Counted from the stretch's first letter, positions 25,520-34,016 are shown. The stretch is DNA of 64,000 nucleotides from Ignavibacteriota bacterium (GCA_003820375.1 RPQH01000012.1:1-64000); one strand, 5' to 3'. Program-made: numbers and translations. Notes: generated by a model from the sequence alone, not told the origin.

Positions 25520-26818
25520 TCAACCTGGCTCTTTAATCTCTCTTAAAGAATGTACTTTATTATTATCGGGCAGCTTAATATTATCAATAATTTTACTTTC
25601 AAATTCGGGCAGAAATTTTTGAATTGTGAATTTGACAGGCCATGCTGCGGCATCACCAAATGCGCAAATTGTATTGCCTTCTATATTATTTGCTACATCA
25701 ACTAATAATTTTATATCTTCTGTTCTTCCTAAACCTTTATCTATTCTGTCTAAAATTCTTAACATCCATCCGCACCCTTCGCGGCATGGTGTGCATTGTC
25801 CGCATGATTCATGATAATAAAATTTTGCGATACGTTTTAGAACCTTAACAATATCAGTATCTTCGTCCATCACAATTATTCCCGCAGTACCTATGCTGGA
25901 CCCTTTTGCTTTCAAGCTTTCCTGGTCCATTTTTAATCCTTCAATTTCATCACCTCTGAACGGAGGCATTGATGAACCGCCGGGAATAATCATCTTTATC
26001 TTTTTATTGCCCGGTATACCACCGGCATAATCATAAATAATTTCTGTTAAAAGCGTTCCGGAAGGTAATTCATATACGCCTGGTTTGTTCACATGCCCGC
26101 TTACGCCATATAACAAAGTACCGGGGTGTTTTGGTTCTCCGATTTTCAAAAACCAATCAGCACCCTTTTCTATTATCGGGGGTATATTGGCAAGTGTTTC
26201 AATATTGTTAATCGTTGTCGGGCATCCCCATAAGCCATTATTTGCGGGAAATGGCGGCTTTACACGAGGATAACCTCTTCGTCCTTCAAGAGAATTCATC
26301 AGTGCAGATTCTTCTCCGCATATATAAGCTCCTGCTCCCCTGTGAAGAAAAATGTCTGTTGAAAAATCTGTTCCTAAAATATTTTTGCCTATCAATCCTT
26401 TTGCATAAGCATCATCAACTGCTTTCTGAAGCATCAGCTGCCACGGATAATACTCACCGCGGATATAAACATAAGCAGTTTTTATTCCCATTGCATAACA
26501 TGCAATAAGAGTGCCTTCAATAAACTGGTGCGGGTTGAACTCAAATATTTGCCTGTCTTTAAATGAACCCGGTTCAGACTCATCTCCATTACAGCATAAA
26601 TATTTTGGCTTGTCATTTGACTTAGGCATAAAAGACCACTTCAATCCGCAGGGAAAACAAGCTCCGCCTCTTCCGCGTAAATTAGATTTTTTTACTTCTT
26701 CTGTTACTGAATCCGGGGGCATTCCTAAAGCTTTTTTTAATCCATTATATCCGCCATGCTGTATATATACATCCAGCTTATGATAATTTTTAATATTTTT
26801 TAAAATAATATTTTCCAC
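25520..26818 (-). CDS. nuoF: NADH-quinone oxidoreductase subunit F
   Basis: 432 aa, NADH- and FMN-binding subunit of the peripheral arm of complex I, where NADH is oxidised. Seen: the Gly-rich NADH site RGRGGACFPCGLKW (48-61), the FMN motif NGDESEPGSFKDR (77-89), GAGAYICGEESAL (161-173), and the 4Fe-4S (N3) ligands Cys339, Cys342, Cys345 in SCGQCTPC and Cys385 in NTICAFG. Complete length for the family. It follows nuoE with a 13-base gap and ends the cluster; an intrinsic terminator follows at 25465-25490. nuoG is not adjacent. Confidence 0.96.
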   Translation of the reverse strand: MENIILKNIKNYHKLDVYIQHGGYNGLKKALGMPPDSVTEEVKKSNLRGRGGACFPCGLKWSFMPKSNDKPKYLCCNGDESEPGSFKDRQIFEFNPHQFIEGTLIACYAMGIKTAYVYIRGEYYPWQLMLQKAVDDAYAKGLIGKNILGTDFSTDIFLHRGAGAYICGEESALMNSLEGRRGYPRVKPPFPANNGLWGCPTTINNIETLANIPPIIEKGADWFLKIGEPKHPGTLLYGVSGHVNKPGVYELPSGTLLTEIIYDYAGGIPGNKKIKMIIPGGSSMPPFRGDEIEGLKMDQESLKAKGSSIGTAGIIVMDEDTDIVKVLKRIAKFYYHESCGQCTPCREGCGWMLRILDRIDKGLGRTEDIKLLVDVANNIEGNTICAFGDAAAWPVKFTIQKFLPEFESKIIDNIKLPDNNKVHSLREIKEPG

Positions 26819-26831
26819 TTTTTTCCTGCTG

Positions 26832-27308
26832 TTATTTTGATAACTCTGAAATAATTTTATCTATTCTTTCTTTGGAAAGATTTTCTTCGTAATAATCATT
26901 TACCTGCATCATGGGAGCTGTACCGCAGCTTCCTAAACACTCAGCTTCGCTTAATGTGAACTTGTTGTCCCCGGTTGTTTCGCCTGCATGTATGTTTAGC
27001 TTCTGTGCAATGTAATCAAGAACATCATAGCTTCCTCTAAGCATGCATGAAATATTTGTGCAAACCTGGATATGATATTTCCCGACAGGTTTCCTGTTAT
27101 ACATTGTGTAAAAATATACAACTCCGTAAACATGTTCATATGGAATATTTAAAATAATCCCGACATATCTCATAACATCTGCCGAAAGCCAGCCGAATTG
27201 TTCCTGTGCAAGCCATAAAGCAGGCATTAATGCTGCTTTGGCTGTGGGATATTTTCTTTTTATATCCTCAAGCTTTTTTAAATTTTCTTCGGTAAATTTA
27301 ATTTCCAT
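26832..27308 (-). CDS. nuoE: NADH-quinone oxidoreductase subunit E
   Basis: 158 aa thioredoxin-like 2Fe-2S subunit (cluster N1a) of complex I, next to the FMN in NuoF. Cluster ligands are Cys83 and Cys88 (CTNISC) and Cys124 and Cys128 (CLGSC). The N-terminal helical bundle has the typical ALMPALWLAQEQFGWLS. Full length. It sits between nuoD (63 bases upstream) and nuoF (13 bases downstream). The gap to nuoD holds a G/C-rich hairpin at 27328-27348, which could set the relative amounts of CD versus EF. Confidence 0.96.
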   Translation of the reverse strand: MEIKFTEENLKKLEDIKRKYPTAKAALMPALWLAQEQFGWLSADVMRYVGIILNIPYEHVYGVVYFYTMYNRKPVGKYHIQVCTNISCMLRGSYDVLDYIAQKLNIHAGETTGDNKFTLSEAECLGSCGTAPMMQVNDYYEENLSKERIDKIISELSK

Positions 27309-27327
27309 TTTCCCCTTAGAAATGATT

Positions 27328-27348
27328 CTCCCCCTTGAAGCGGGGGAG
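27328..27348. other. hairpin in the nuoD-nuoE gap
   Basis: CTCCCCC and GGGGGAG form a perfect 7-bp stem with loop TTGAAGC, in a 63-base gap inside the nuo operon. There is no T-tract, so processing, attenuation or an inserted repeat fragment are all possible. Confidence 0.6.
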
Positions 27349-27371
27349 TATAATTGTCATTGTAGAAAAAA

Positions 27372-28655
27372 TTATTTATCTGCTTCACCCATTACAGGGT
27401 CTACACTGCCGATTATTGCTACAATATCCGAAATCAAACAACCCTTCATCATTATCGGTAATGCCTGCAGGTTAACAAATGACGGAGAGCGTATTTTTAG
27501 CCTGTACGGGTAACCGCTTCCGTTGCTTATAATATAAAATCCAAGCTCGCCCTTTGAAGACTCAATTGCGAAATATGATTCTGCACCCGGCTCGGGGTTA
27601 TTCCCGAAATTCACTATCATAAAATCATGAATAAGCTCTTCCATTTTTGTATACACTTTTTCTTTTTTTGGAAGAACTTCTTTCGGTTCATGTGCATCAA
27701 TCGGACCCTGCGGTAATTTTTGAAGTAACTGCAAAAGCATTTTTTTGCTTTCCTTCATTTCATTTATTCTCACATAATATCTTGCAAGGCAGTCGCCTTC
27801 GGTAAATACCGGTACCTCAAAATCAAGTTCATTATAATAGAGATATGGTTCGTCTTTCCTCAGGTCGCGGTTAATGCCGCTTGCCCTTGCATTTGGACCG
27901 GTTAAGCCGATAGATAGTGCATCTTCCCTTGATATTACTCCAACGCCTTCACACCTGTCTATGAATATTTTATTTCTTTCTATCAGGTCCTGGCATTCTT
28001 TCATATTAAAATCGAACTCATCTAAAAATTGTTTTATCCTGCCTATTGCTTCATCGGTCAGGTCATATGCAAGACCGCCGATTCTTGTATAAGTGGTAGT
28101 GAACCGCACGCCGGTTAATATATCAAGTATATCAAGAATTTTTTCCCTCTCCCTGAAACCCCACAGGAAAACCGTTAATGCACCGACATCCATTGCCATT
28201 GAACCGAGCCATACAAAATGTGATGCTATTCTTGCAAGCTCACAGACAATTGTTCTTATACATTTTGCACGCGGCGTCGCTTCAATTTTTAACAGCTTCT
28301 CAACTGCCATTGCATAACAAACATTGTTTGCAATCGGCTGCAGATAATCTAACCTGTCTGTATGAGGAATATACTCATGGTAGGTCATATTCTCGGCTAT
28401 CTTTTCATAGCCCCTGTGCAGGTAGCCAAGGTCAGGCAATACTTTTACTACTGTTTCACCATCAAGGCTTACAAGCAGCCTTAAAACACCGTGTGTAGCC
28501 GGATGCTGGGGTCCCATGTTGAGAACAAGCTGGTTCTCAAGAGCATCATCAAATGTTGCCTGTATATCATCGGTCTCAAGTGCCCGGAGTATCTTTGATA
28601 TCTTACCGTTAGTCTTTGTATTTAGCTGTGCCGTCTGAATTAAATTTTTATCCAT
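27372..28655 (-). CDS. nuoD: NADH-quinone oxidoreductase subunit D
   Basis: 427 aa, 49-kDa-type subunit of complex I that with NuoB forms the quinone site at the foot of the peripheral arm. It starts with a short extension, then the family opening VLNMGPQHPATHGVLRLL (about 48-65), which contains the His of the quinone pocket. DLGYLHRGYEK follows, and the end has SSKGELGFYIISNGSGYPYRLKIR and SFVNLQALP, plus the terminal IVAIIGSVDPVMGEADK with the invariant GSxDPVMGEaDR-type motif. Its ATG directly follows the nuoC TAA (TAAATG), so translation is coupled. Complete. Confidence 0.96.
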   Translation of the reverse strand: MDKNLIQTAQLNTKTNGKISKILRALETDDIQATFDDALENQLVLNMGPQHPATHGVLRLLVSLDGETVVKVLPDLGYLHRGYEKIAENMTYHEYIPHTDRLDYLQPIANNVCYAMAVEKLLKIEATPRAKCIRTIVCELARIASHFVWLGSMAMDVGALTVFLWGFREREKILDILDILTGVRFTTTYTRIGGLAYDLTDEAIGRIKQFLDEFDFNMKECQDLIERNKIFIDRCEGVGVISREDALSIGLTGPNARASGINRDLRKDEPYLYYNELDFEVPVFTEGDCLARYYVRINEMKESKKMLLQLLQKLPQGPIDAHEPKEVLPKKEKVYTKMEELIHDFMIVNFGNNPEPGAESYFAIESSKGELGFYIISNGSGYPYRLKIRSPSFVNLQALPIMMKGCLISDIVAIIGSVDPVMGEADK

Positions 28656-29138
28656 TTATTTTTTCGGTAATTCAATTGCGCCTGGTATTCCCATCAGCGG
28701 ATAATCTTTTCTTAAAGGATAATATTCAAACTCTTCCATCATATATATCCTTCTCAGGTCAGGGTGGTTCAGAAAATTTATTCCGAACATATCATAAGTT
28801 TCTCTCTCAAGCCAGTTTGCAGTTGACCATACGGATGAAACCGTTTCAAGTTCAGGCTTTTTGGAATCCAGTACTGCTCTTAAGAAAATCCTGCTCTTAT
28901 GGTTATTAGACCAGAGATTATAAATAACTTCGAACCTGTTGTTCTTTGTAAACCTGTCAACACCAACAAGGTCAATAAGCTGGTCATATTCAAATTCATT
29001 TTTGAATAATCTGCAAATATCCGTTATTTTCTCTTTCGGTACTTCAATGCAGTTGTAATTATTGATAGTAGAATATTTTACACCTGAAAATTCATTGTTT
29101 ACCGATAGTTTTTGTTTTATTTCTTCTAATTGAGGCAT
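28656..29138 (-). CDS. nuoC: NADH-quinone oxidoreductase subunit C
   Basis: 160 aa 30-kDa-type structural subunit of complex I. Start chosen at ATG 29138; a TTG at 29150 in the same frame would add IPH and overlaps a likely promoter box. Signature in the C-terminal half: TANWLERETYDMFGINFLNHPDLRRI, the conserved ERE-DMFGI block that packs against NuoD, followed by EFEYYPLRKDYPL. It is a separate gene from nuoD, as in most bacteria outside Escherichia. It is the first gene of the local nuoCDEF run; nuoA and nuoB are not upstream, where there is only a repeat-bearing gap. Confidence 0.94.
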   Translation of the reverse strand: MPQLEEIKQKLSVNNEFSGVKYSTINNYNCIEVPKEKITDICRLFKNEFEYDQLIDLVGVDRFTKNNRFEVIYNLWSNNHKSRIFLRAVLDSKKPELETVSSVWSTANWLERETYDMFGINFLNHPDLRRIYMMEEFEYYPLRKDYPLMGIPGAIELPKK

Positions 29139-29147
29139 ATGTGGAAT

Positions 29148-29155
29148 CAAATTTA
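29148..29155 (-). promoter_or_regulatory. possible nuoC -7 box (TAAATTTG)
   Basis: On the minus strand TAAATTTG ends 9 bases before the nuoC ATG. It matches the Bacteroidota TAnnTTTG box and implies a very short leader. No TTG was found at the expected upstream spacing. Confidence 0.45.
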
Positions 29156-29268
29156 CAAAATAATATATATTTAATAAAGGTATTAGCGGTTTTTATTGAA
29201 AATAAATAGAATCTGCAAATATTAACATATTCTGTTATTAAAAGATTCTATCGATAATTACAGGATGC

Positions 29269-29317
29269 AGGTTGCAGGTTGAAGGTTACAGGTTAGAGGT
29301 TACAGGTTGGAGGTTAC
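29269..29317. repeat. degenerate heptamer tandem repeat AGGTTNN
   Basis: Seven successive 7-base units with fixed AGGTT and variable last two bases (GC, GA, AC, AG, AC, GG, AC). Similar partial units flank it to about 29330. Low-complexity minisatellite in the gap upstream of nuoC. Confidence 0.9.
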
Positions 29318-29401
29318 AGAATGCAGGTTGAAAAATTGAAGATTTGCAATTGTACACAGACATGTCGAAATCTTTGCCTGCCCTCAATTAATACAATAAA
29401 A

Positions 29402-29427
29402 AAAGGCGGATTGAAAAATCCGCCTTT
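29402..29427 (-). terminator. intrinsic terminator after the T9SS protein gene
   Basis: Perfect 11-bp stem (AAAGGCGGATT with AATCCGCCTTT) with loop GAAA on + (TTTC on -). On the minus strand it continues into a run of seven T. It lies 22 bases after the stop at 29449. Confidence 0.92.
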
Positions 29428-29448
29428 GTAATTGTAAATATTTTTTTA

Positions 29449-30273
29449 TTACTTCATTAATATCATCTTGTTTGTACGTGTATATTCTTTTGTGATGATA
29501 GAATAGAAGTAAATACCGCTTGAATAATTTCCGGCATTCCATTTTACTTCATATGTACCTGTTGCCAGTCTTTCATTTACAAGGCTCTCTACCTGTCTGC
29601 CAAGAGCATCATAAATTACGACCTGTACATCTGTAGTTCTTGCTATATCAAATTTGATAGTTGTGGAAGGGTTGAACGGGTTAGGATAATTCTGATATAA
29701 ATTATATTCAACCGGAACAACTTCAGATAATTTTTTAACAGAAATTGGGATACAAGTTGTATCTGTAAGTGACCAACCTGTGTTGTAAACCTGTCCAACC
29801 AGTTCATTGAATATGGCAGAATTTTGTAATATGGTTGGGTCAATACAGTTTGAACCCCAATGTTCAACATTCCATCTTATAGCACCAAGAGTATAGCTTC
29901 CTTCGGTAAGCTCATAAGATGGTCTTCCCTGGAAATTAAATATATTCAAGCTGACAGCTTTTCCTTCCATAATGGAAGTTGTTGTCATAGCAGAATAATC
30001 TGAATTTCCGGACAAATTAATATTGGCATTTGTAGCCGGATTATCCGGGTGTACAGAAAGAGCAAATGAATCCGGTAAAGTCTGGAAGCCAACTCTTATA
30101 CAAGTAGGTCCGACTTTCCATGTCTGTTCTGCAGGAACAGTTGCTATTACATCAAGTGTGTAAAGGTTATTTTCAAATCTTGCATTACTAACTGAAAAAT
30201 CCACTTTCACCTGCGATTGAATGGTTCCTGCAATCATTGAAGATATTATTAATAGAAAGATTATTTTTTTCAT
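29449..30273 (-). CDS. secreted T9SS cargo protein, unknown domain
   Basis: 274 aa exported protein. Signal peptide about 1-20 (MKKIIFLLIISSMIAGTIQS). Residues 22-180 form one beta-rich domain (VDFSVSNARFENNLYTLDVIA) with a WNVEHWG segment and three Cys; it was not assigned to a family, though the layout recalls cohesin-like or adhesin modules. The last 85 or so residues (YNLYQNYPNPFNPST to NKMILMK) are a T9SS type A sorting domain. A ribosome site (AGGAAT) precedes the ATG. It is transcribed after the FN3 protein 44 bases upstream and ends with a strong terminator. The neighbouring FN3 protein carries a dockerin-like end, so a contact between the two is conceivable but only inferred. Confidence 0.8.
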   Translation of the reverse strand: MKKIIFLLIISSMIAGTIQSQVKVDFSVSNARFENNLYTLDVIATVPAEQTWKVGPTCIRVGFQTLPDSFALSVHPDNPATNANINLSGNSDYSAMTTTSIMEGKAVSLNIFNFQGRPSYELTEGSYTLGAIRWNVEHWGSNCIDPTILQNSAIFNELVGQVYNTGWSLTDTTCIPISVKKLSEVVPVEYNLYQNYPNPFNPSTTIKFDIARTTDVQVVIYDALGRQVESLVNERLATGTYEVKWNAGNYSSGIYFYSIITKEYTRTNKMILMK

Positions 30274-30317
30274 GATTGTATATTCCTAATTTTAAAAAAT
30301 TCGTTTAAAAATAGATT

Positions 30318-32363
30318 TTACGGGTTGCCCGGCCAATGTTTTCTTACATTGATATTACCATATAATATCGGTAAGTCATAACCGTCAACAAATGTATTTC
30401 CATTCAAATCACAGCTTACATATCCATCCAATCCGAACTGAGTAATAAATAACTGGTAGTCTTCTGTAAATACAAGTCCGCTTTGATTAGCATCGCCTCC
30501 GTAGAATACCCATACACTTCCAACCTGTTTCATATTATTACCAAATGCTTTATTGGAACCTGTTGTGAAATCATAATTAACATACTGACCTAAATTGAAT
30601 AACTGCGGTAAAGCACTCCATGTTTCAATATGATTTCTATGCTTAACTATTATGTAATAATTTCCTGCAACAGAGTTTTCAAAGCTTACAGTATCTGTTC
30701 CGTTCGTATTTAAATAAGCAACTGTGCTGTCTTTTAATGTCCACGGATCTGATGTTTGTGCAATATAAACCCTGATAGTATCTCTAATCTGGGTTGAGCC
30801 GTTATAGAAACCTTCAAGATATACTTTAAGATTTGCATTAAGAGTTTGTTTTGTAATAAAGTAACAAGGCATAGTTGACCATTCACCTTCATTCATAGCG
30901 GCATTTAATGCGCATACCCTCCAATAATAAGTGAACCCGCCTGTTAACGTTCCGGGCATTACCTGGTAAGCTGTATCATAAACAATATCATTAAATACAA
31001 ATGTTGAATATCCATTATTTATAGCAATCTGCATACGGTAAGCCACAGCACCGTTTACTGAATACCATTTCATTAATGGTGTTAATGTAACATTTTGCGC
31101 TCCGCATACCGGAGAATTCAAAACAGGGGCTGGCAGTAATCCCGGAATTGTGGTGAAGGATCTTGCCGCTGTAAAGTTACCTGTACCGCCGCCAACACTT
31201 GATGCACGCACCCTCCAGTAATATGTAGTGTTATACTCAAGTTGTGAGCTTTGATTCCAGTTAGTACCGGTAGTTGTTGAATTATATATAAAAGAGCTAA
31301 AATTCGGGTCTATAGAAACCTGAATATGATATGAATTGGCACCTAATGATGAATTCCATGCATATTGGAAACCGCTTCTAGGAATATTTTCAGCATTAGG
31401 AGCAGGATATACAAGCACAGGCGGTGCAGGCGGTGCATTCTGTGTTGTAAATGTGAAAGGAGCAGACCACGGTCCGGCTCCGCTTACATTTCTTGCCCTT
31501 GCTCTCCACCAATACTGAGTTGAACCTGAAAGTACATCAGGCGGAACCTGATACTGTGCAGAGGTTAAATCAAATACCGGCCAAACTATAGTAATAAAAT
31601 TTAAATCACTGGCAATTTCCACGTCATAAACCACAGTTCCCGTTACTACTGTCCAGGTAAGCAGTGGTGTAAGAGTAATATTGCCTATGTTATTCGGCGG
31701 CAATAATAATGTTGGTGCAGAAGGCAATGCCGGCTGTGTTGTAAAATTCCATATGGATGAATATGGTCCGGTTCCTGTTGAGTTTGTACCCTTTACACGC
31801 CAGTAATATGTTGTTGCATTTTGAAAGCCGGTAACATATTGCTGTGATGATGCTATTCCATCAATAGTTGTAATGGGATAAACAAAGTTAGCATCTGTCG
31901 TATATTGCAAAGTATAATATTGTACACCTCCTCCGATATCGTTCCAGTCAAATGTAAGACTTGTCGGCATATTGGTTGTATCATCCGGCGGATAAAGTAG
32001 AGTCGGCTGTGCCGGTAATGAACTTCCTGTTGTGAAAGTAAAGTTTGCTGGTGCACATGCAAAGGCACCGTTTGCATCATATGCACATACATTCCAGAAA
32101 TATGTTGTGTTTGACTGCAATGGTACATCATCATATTTGGATAACAAAATACTGTCCTGTTGAAATACTGTATTGAATCCCTGGTATACAGTCAGCTTGT
32201 AATGATGCGCTCCTGTAACATCTGACCAGTCAAAATCAACGGGAACCGGTACATTGTTAGCATTGTTAGGCGGCGTAATTAATGTAGGAGGATCAATTGC
32301 ATACACTTCTTTTAAGGACACAAGCAAGAAGAGTAAGATAAGTGAATAAGTAAATTTCTTCAT
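30318..32363 (-). CDS. secreted fibronectin type III protein with dockerin-like C-terminus
   Basis: 681 aa exported protein. Signal peptide MKKFTYSLILLFLLVSLKEVYA. About five FN3-like repeats of roughly 95 residues follow, each opening with Pro-rich PxLxxPPNN, a central FDW or LTW, and ending YYWRV...FTT. After a beta-rich linker (about 520-615) the chain ends with two calcium-loop-like segments (GDANQSGLVFTEDYQLF and DLNGNTFVDGYDLPIL), a dockerin-like module. Unlike its neighbours it has no T9SS sorting domain. The strong ribosome site AAGGAGCT lies just before ATG 32363. Probably an adhesin or carbohydrate-binding scaffold; function not proven. Confidence 0.82.
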   Translation of the reverse strand: MKKFTYSLILLFLLVSLKEVYAIDPPTLITPPNNANNVPVPVDFDWSDVTGAHHYKLTVYQGFNTVFQQDSILLSKYDDVPLQSNTTYFWNVCAYDANGAFACAPANFTFTTGSSLPAQPTLLYPPDDTTNMPTSLTFDWNDIGGGVQYYTLQYTTDANFVYPITTIDGIASSQQYVTGFQNATTYYWRVKGTNSTGTGPYSSIWNFTTQPALPSAPTLLLPPNNIGNITLTPLLTWTVVTGTVVYDVEIASDLNFITIVWPVFDLTSAQYQVPPDVLSGSTQYWWRARARNVSGAGPWSAPFTFTTQNAPPAPPVLVYPAPNAENIPRSGFQYAWNSSLGANSYHIQVSIDPNFSSFIYNSTTTGTNWNQSSQLEYNTTYYWRVRASSVGGGTGNFTAARSFTTIPGLLPAPVLNSPVCGAQNVTLTPLMKWYSVNGAVAYRMQIAINNGYSTFVFNDIVYDTAYQVMPGTLTGGFTYYWRVCALNAAMNEGEWSTMPCYFITKQTLNANLKVYLEGFYNGSTQIRDTIRVYIAQTSDPWTLKDSTVAYLNTNGTDTVSFENSVAGNYYIIVKHRNHIETWSALPQLFNLGQYVNYDFTTGSNKAFGNNMKQVGSVWVFYGGDANQSGLVFTEDYQLFITQFGLDGYVSCDLNGNTFVDGYDLPILYGNINVRKHWPGNP

Positions 32364-32720
32364 TTAGAGCTCCTTGAAGTTATTTGGTAAAAAATTTTAA
32401 TAAGTCCATGCTTATAAACAGCATTACTTATAAATAGGGAAAATAAAGTTAAAATATATTTAAAACCTTCGGGAAGGCATTGCCATTCAAATGAATAATA
32501 ATAAATATAATTATTTTCACTTAAGCCGTACATAATTTGTATTTGGCTCACTAGCAATTTTGAGTAGTTTTTATTTTTGAATAAAATAATATGAACAAAC
32601 AATATTAATCTTGCAAGTCAATTTAAATATACTATTTTCAGGGGATTGTAAGTATAGAATTTGAACCTTTTTAATTAAAATTTTTTTGTTATATTTATTT
32701 TCTTTGTTTTAAATTTTACA

Positions 32721-32757
32721 AAAACCTGAAAGCTGCCATAAATGGCGGTTTTTTTAT
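32721..32757 (+). terminator. orphan plus-strand terminator
   Basis: AAAACC..CTGCC-ATAAAT-GGCGG..TTTTTTT: a 5-bp G/C-rich stem inside an A/T stem followed by an eight-base T-run. No plus-strand gene ends upstream of it, so it may close a small RNA transcribed from the 32400-32720 region or be a relic. Confidence 0.6.
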
Positions 32758-32959
32758 ATATTCCCAATTGTTAAAAGCTGCGAAGTCCGTACATAACTAC
32801 CCGCATATTTATTTTTCAAAATAATTTTTCATCTTTAAAAATAAAATAATATTTTTTTTCAGCAGGGAAATTACTTATATAATTGATGATTGGTTGAAGT
32901 GCTTCAATTAAAACTTGAATGTTGAATGAGTATTTATATCCGGAAAAATTAAGGAGTAA

Positions 32960-33038
32960 GTACTTGCCGTTGAACTTAATTAACACACAACCTGTAATTA
33001 TAAAACATCCACGAGAGAGAGACCGGCAGTACGGAAAG
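32960..33038 (+). repeat. 67-bp dispersed repeat, copy D (5' half degraded)
   Basis: The right half CCTGTAATTATAAAACATCC followed by a GAGAGAGA run and GACCGGCAGTACGGAAAG closely matches copy C. The left half (GTACTTGCCGTTGAACTTA) is diverged. Confidence 0.8.
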
Positions 33039-33083
33039 ATTTTCTTCCCCATTACAAATTGTCGAGTATTGTTAAGAAATAAC

Positions 33084-33236
33084 AATCACGTAGTGATTGC
33101 CCGTATTAGCAATGACATAAATGATTGAAACAACTTCGTAGAAGTTACCCATCTTCTAAAGTAACTATGGGCAACTCCTGCGGAGTTTGGATAATTATTA
33201 CAATTGTTTCCTAATATGGAAAATCACTACGTGATT
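33084..33236. repeat. array of four 15-base hairpins
   Basis: Four units, each a 6-bp perfect stem with a 3-base loop: 33084-33098 (AATCAC-GTA-GTGATT), 33132-33146 (AACTTC-GTA-GAAGTT), 33173-33187 (AACTCC-TGC-GGAGTT) and 33222-33236 (AATCAC-TAC-GTGATT). Outer units share a stem; the two middle units are further joined by AGTTACCCAT (33143-33152) against ATGGGCAACT (33167-33176). This is REP-like. Confidence 0.8.
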
Positions 33237-33316
33237 AATTCTTGATGACCGGCAAAAGCGTGTTTGTGCCTCAAATCATAATCAGACTAACACAGTCACC
33301 TTACGCAAACAATCTT

Positions 33317-33396
33317 TCCCGTACTGCCAGTGTCCTCGATTAAAAATAATTCTGTAATTATAGAACATCCATGAGAGACACCGGCAGTACGGAAAG
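33317..33396 (+). repeat. 67-bp dispersed repeat, copy C (best preserved)
   Basis: Ends CCCGTACTGCCAGTGTC and GACACCGGCAGTACGGAAAG form nearly complete inverted repeats. The core is CTCGATTAAAAATAATTCTG followed by TAATTATAGAACATCCA. The core unit is 33324-33390. Confidence 0.9.
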
Positions 33397-33404
33397 CCTT
33401 CGCT

Positions 33405-33467
33405 GGAATGACACGGGGGATGAACATGCCTGCCCATACAGGCGCGCGGGAATGACACGGGGGATGA
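33405..33467. repeat. 19-base direct repeat pair
   Basis: GGAATGACACGGGGGATGA occurs at 33405-33423 and again at 33449-33467, 44 bases apart, with GC-rich sequence between (CCTGCCCATACAGGCGCGCG). It directly follows copy C of the 67-bp repeat. Confidence 0.9.
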
Positions 33468-33984
33468 GCATTAGTAATGACTGGACATGGTAGAATTTTT
33501 TATCATAAATCTATAAATCAATCATTTATCGTGCCAATTCAATGGGGCTATGTTTGACAAAATGTCAATAATAAACTCTCCACATATCATTTCATCCAAA
33601 ATCAATCTGTATGTTATAAAAATGTATCTGAATTGATATAAAAGCGTGTAAAAATTAAATAATTTTTGTCCGGGAATCTATAAGTTATTGCCATGTAAGG
33701 CGTTATTCGATTTTTTCAAATCAAAAATTTCTGAAAAAATGCTGATTGTAAATCATAATCGCCAAAAAAAATAATTTACAAAATACACCTTTTTGCTAAT
33801 CAAAATCGTGATGACAAAATGTTAAAGAACATTGCAGGAGGGAAGTGATATCTGTAAACCGGCAAATACGATAAATTGTATCACTCGTTAGCTGTCGTAA
33901 AATTAATTGAAGAATATATCTTTTATTGGGTTATCATGGTTTATACGTTTTCTATATATAATAGAATAGTATTACAAAAAAATA

Positions 33985-34016
33985 AAAAAGGGCAGTCTTA
34001 AACGACAACCCTTTTT
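33985..34016 (-). terminator. intrinsic terminator after the propeller protein gene
   Basis: Arms AAAAAGGG and CCCTTTTT with an inner GTC/GAC pairing. Read on minus, the stem ends in CCC followed by six T. It lies 40 bases after the stop at 34056. Confidence 0.82.

Larger units (their letters stand above)
29139..29448. other. 310-bp intergenic region upstream of nuoC
   Basis: Holds a likely nuoC promoter box (29148-29155, - strand), a degenerate heptamer tandem repeat (29269-29317) and a terminator for the secreted protein on the right (29402-29427). No gene. Confidence 0.8.

Noticed and set aside
32816-33085. 89-codon minus-strand frame
   Set aside because: It runs through repeat copy D and has no recognisable domain or ribosome site.
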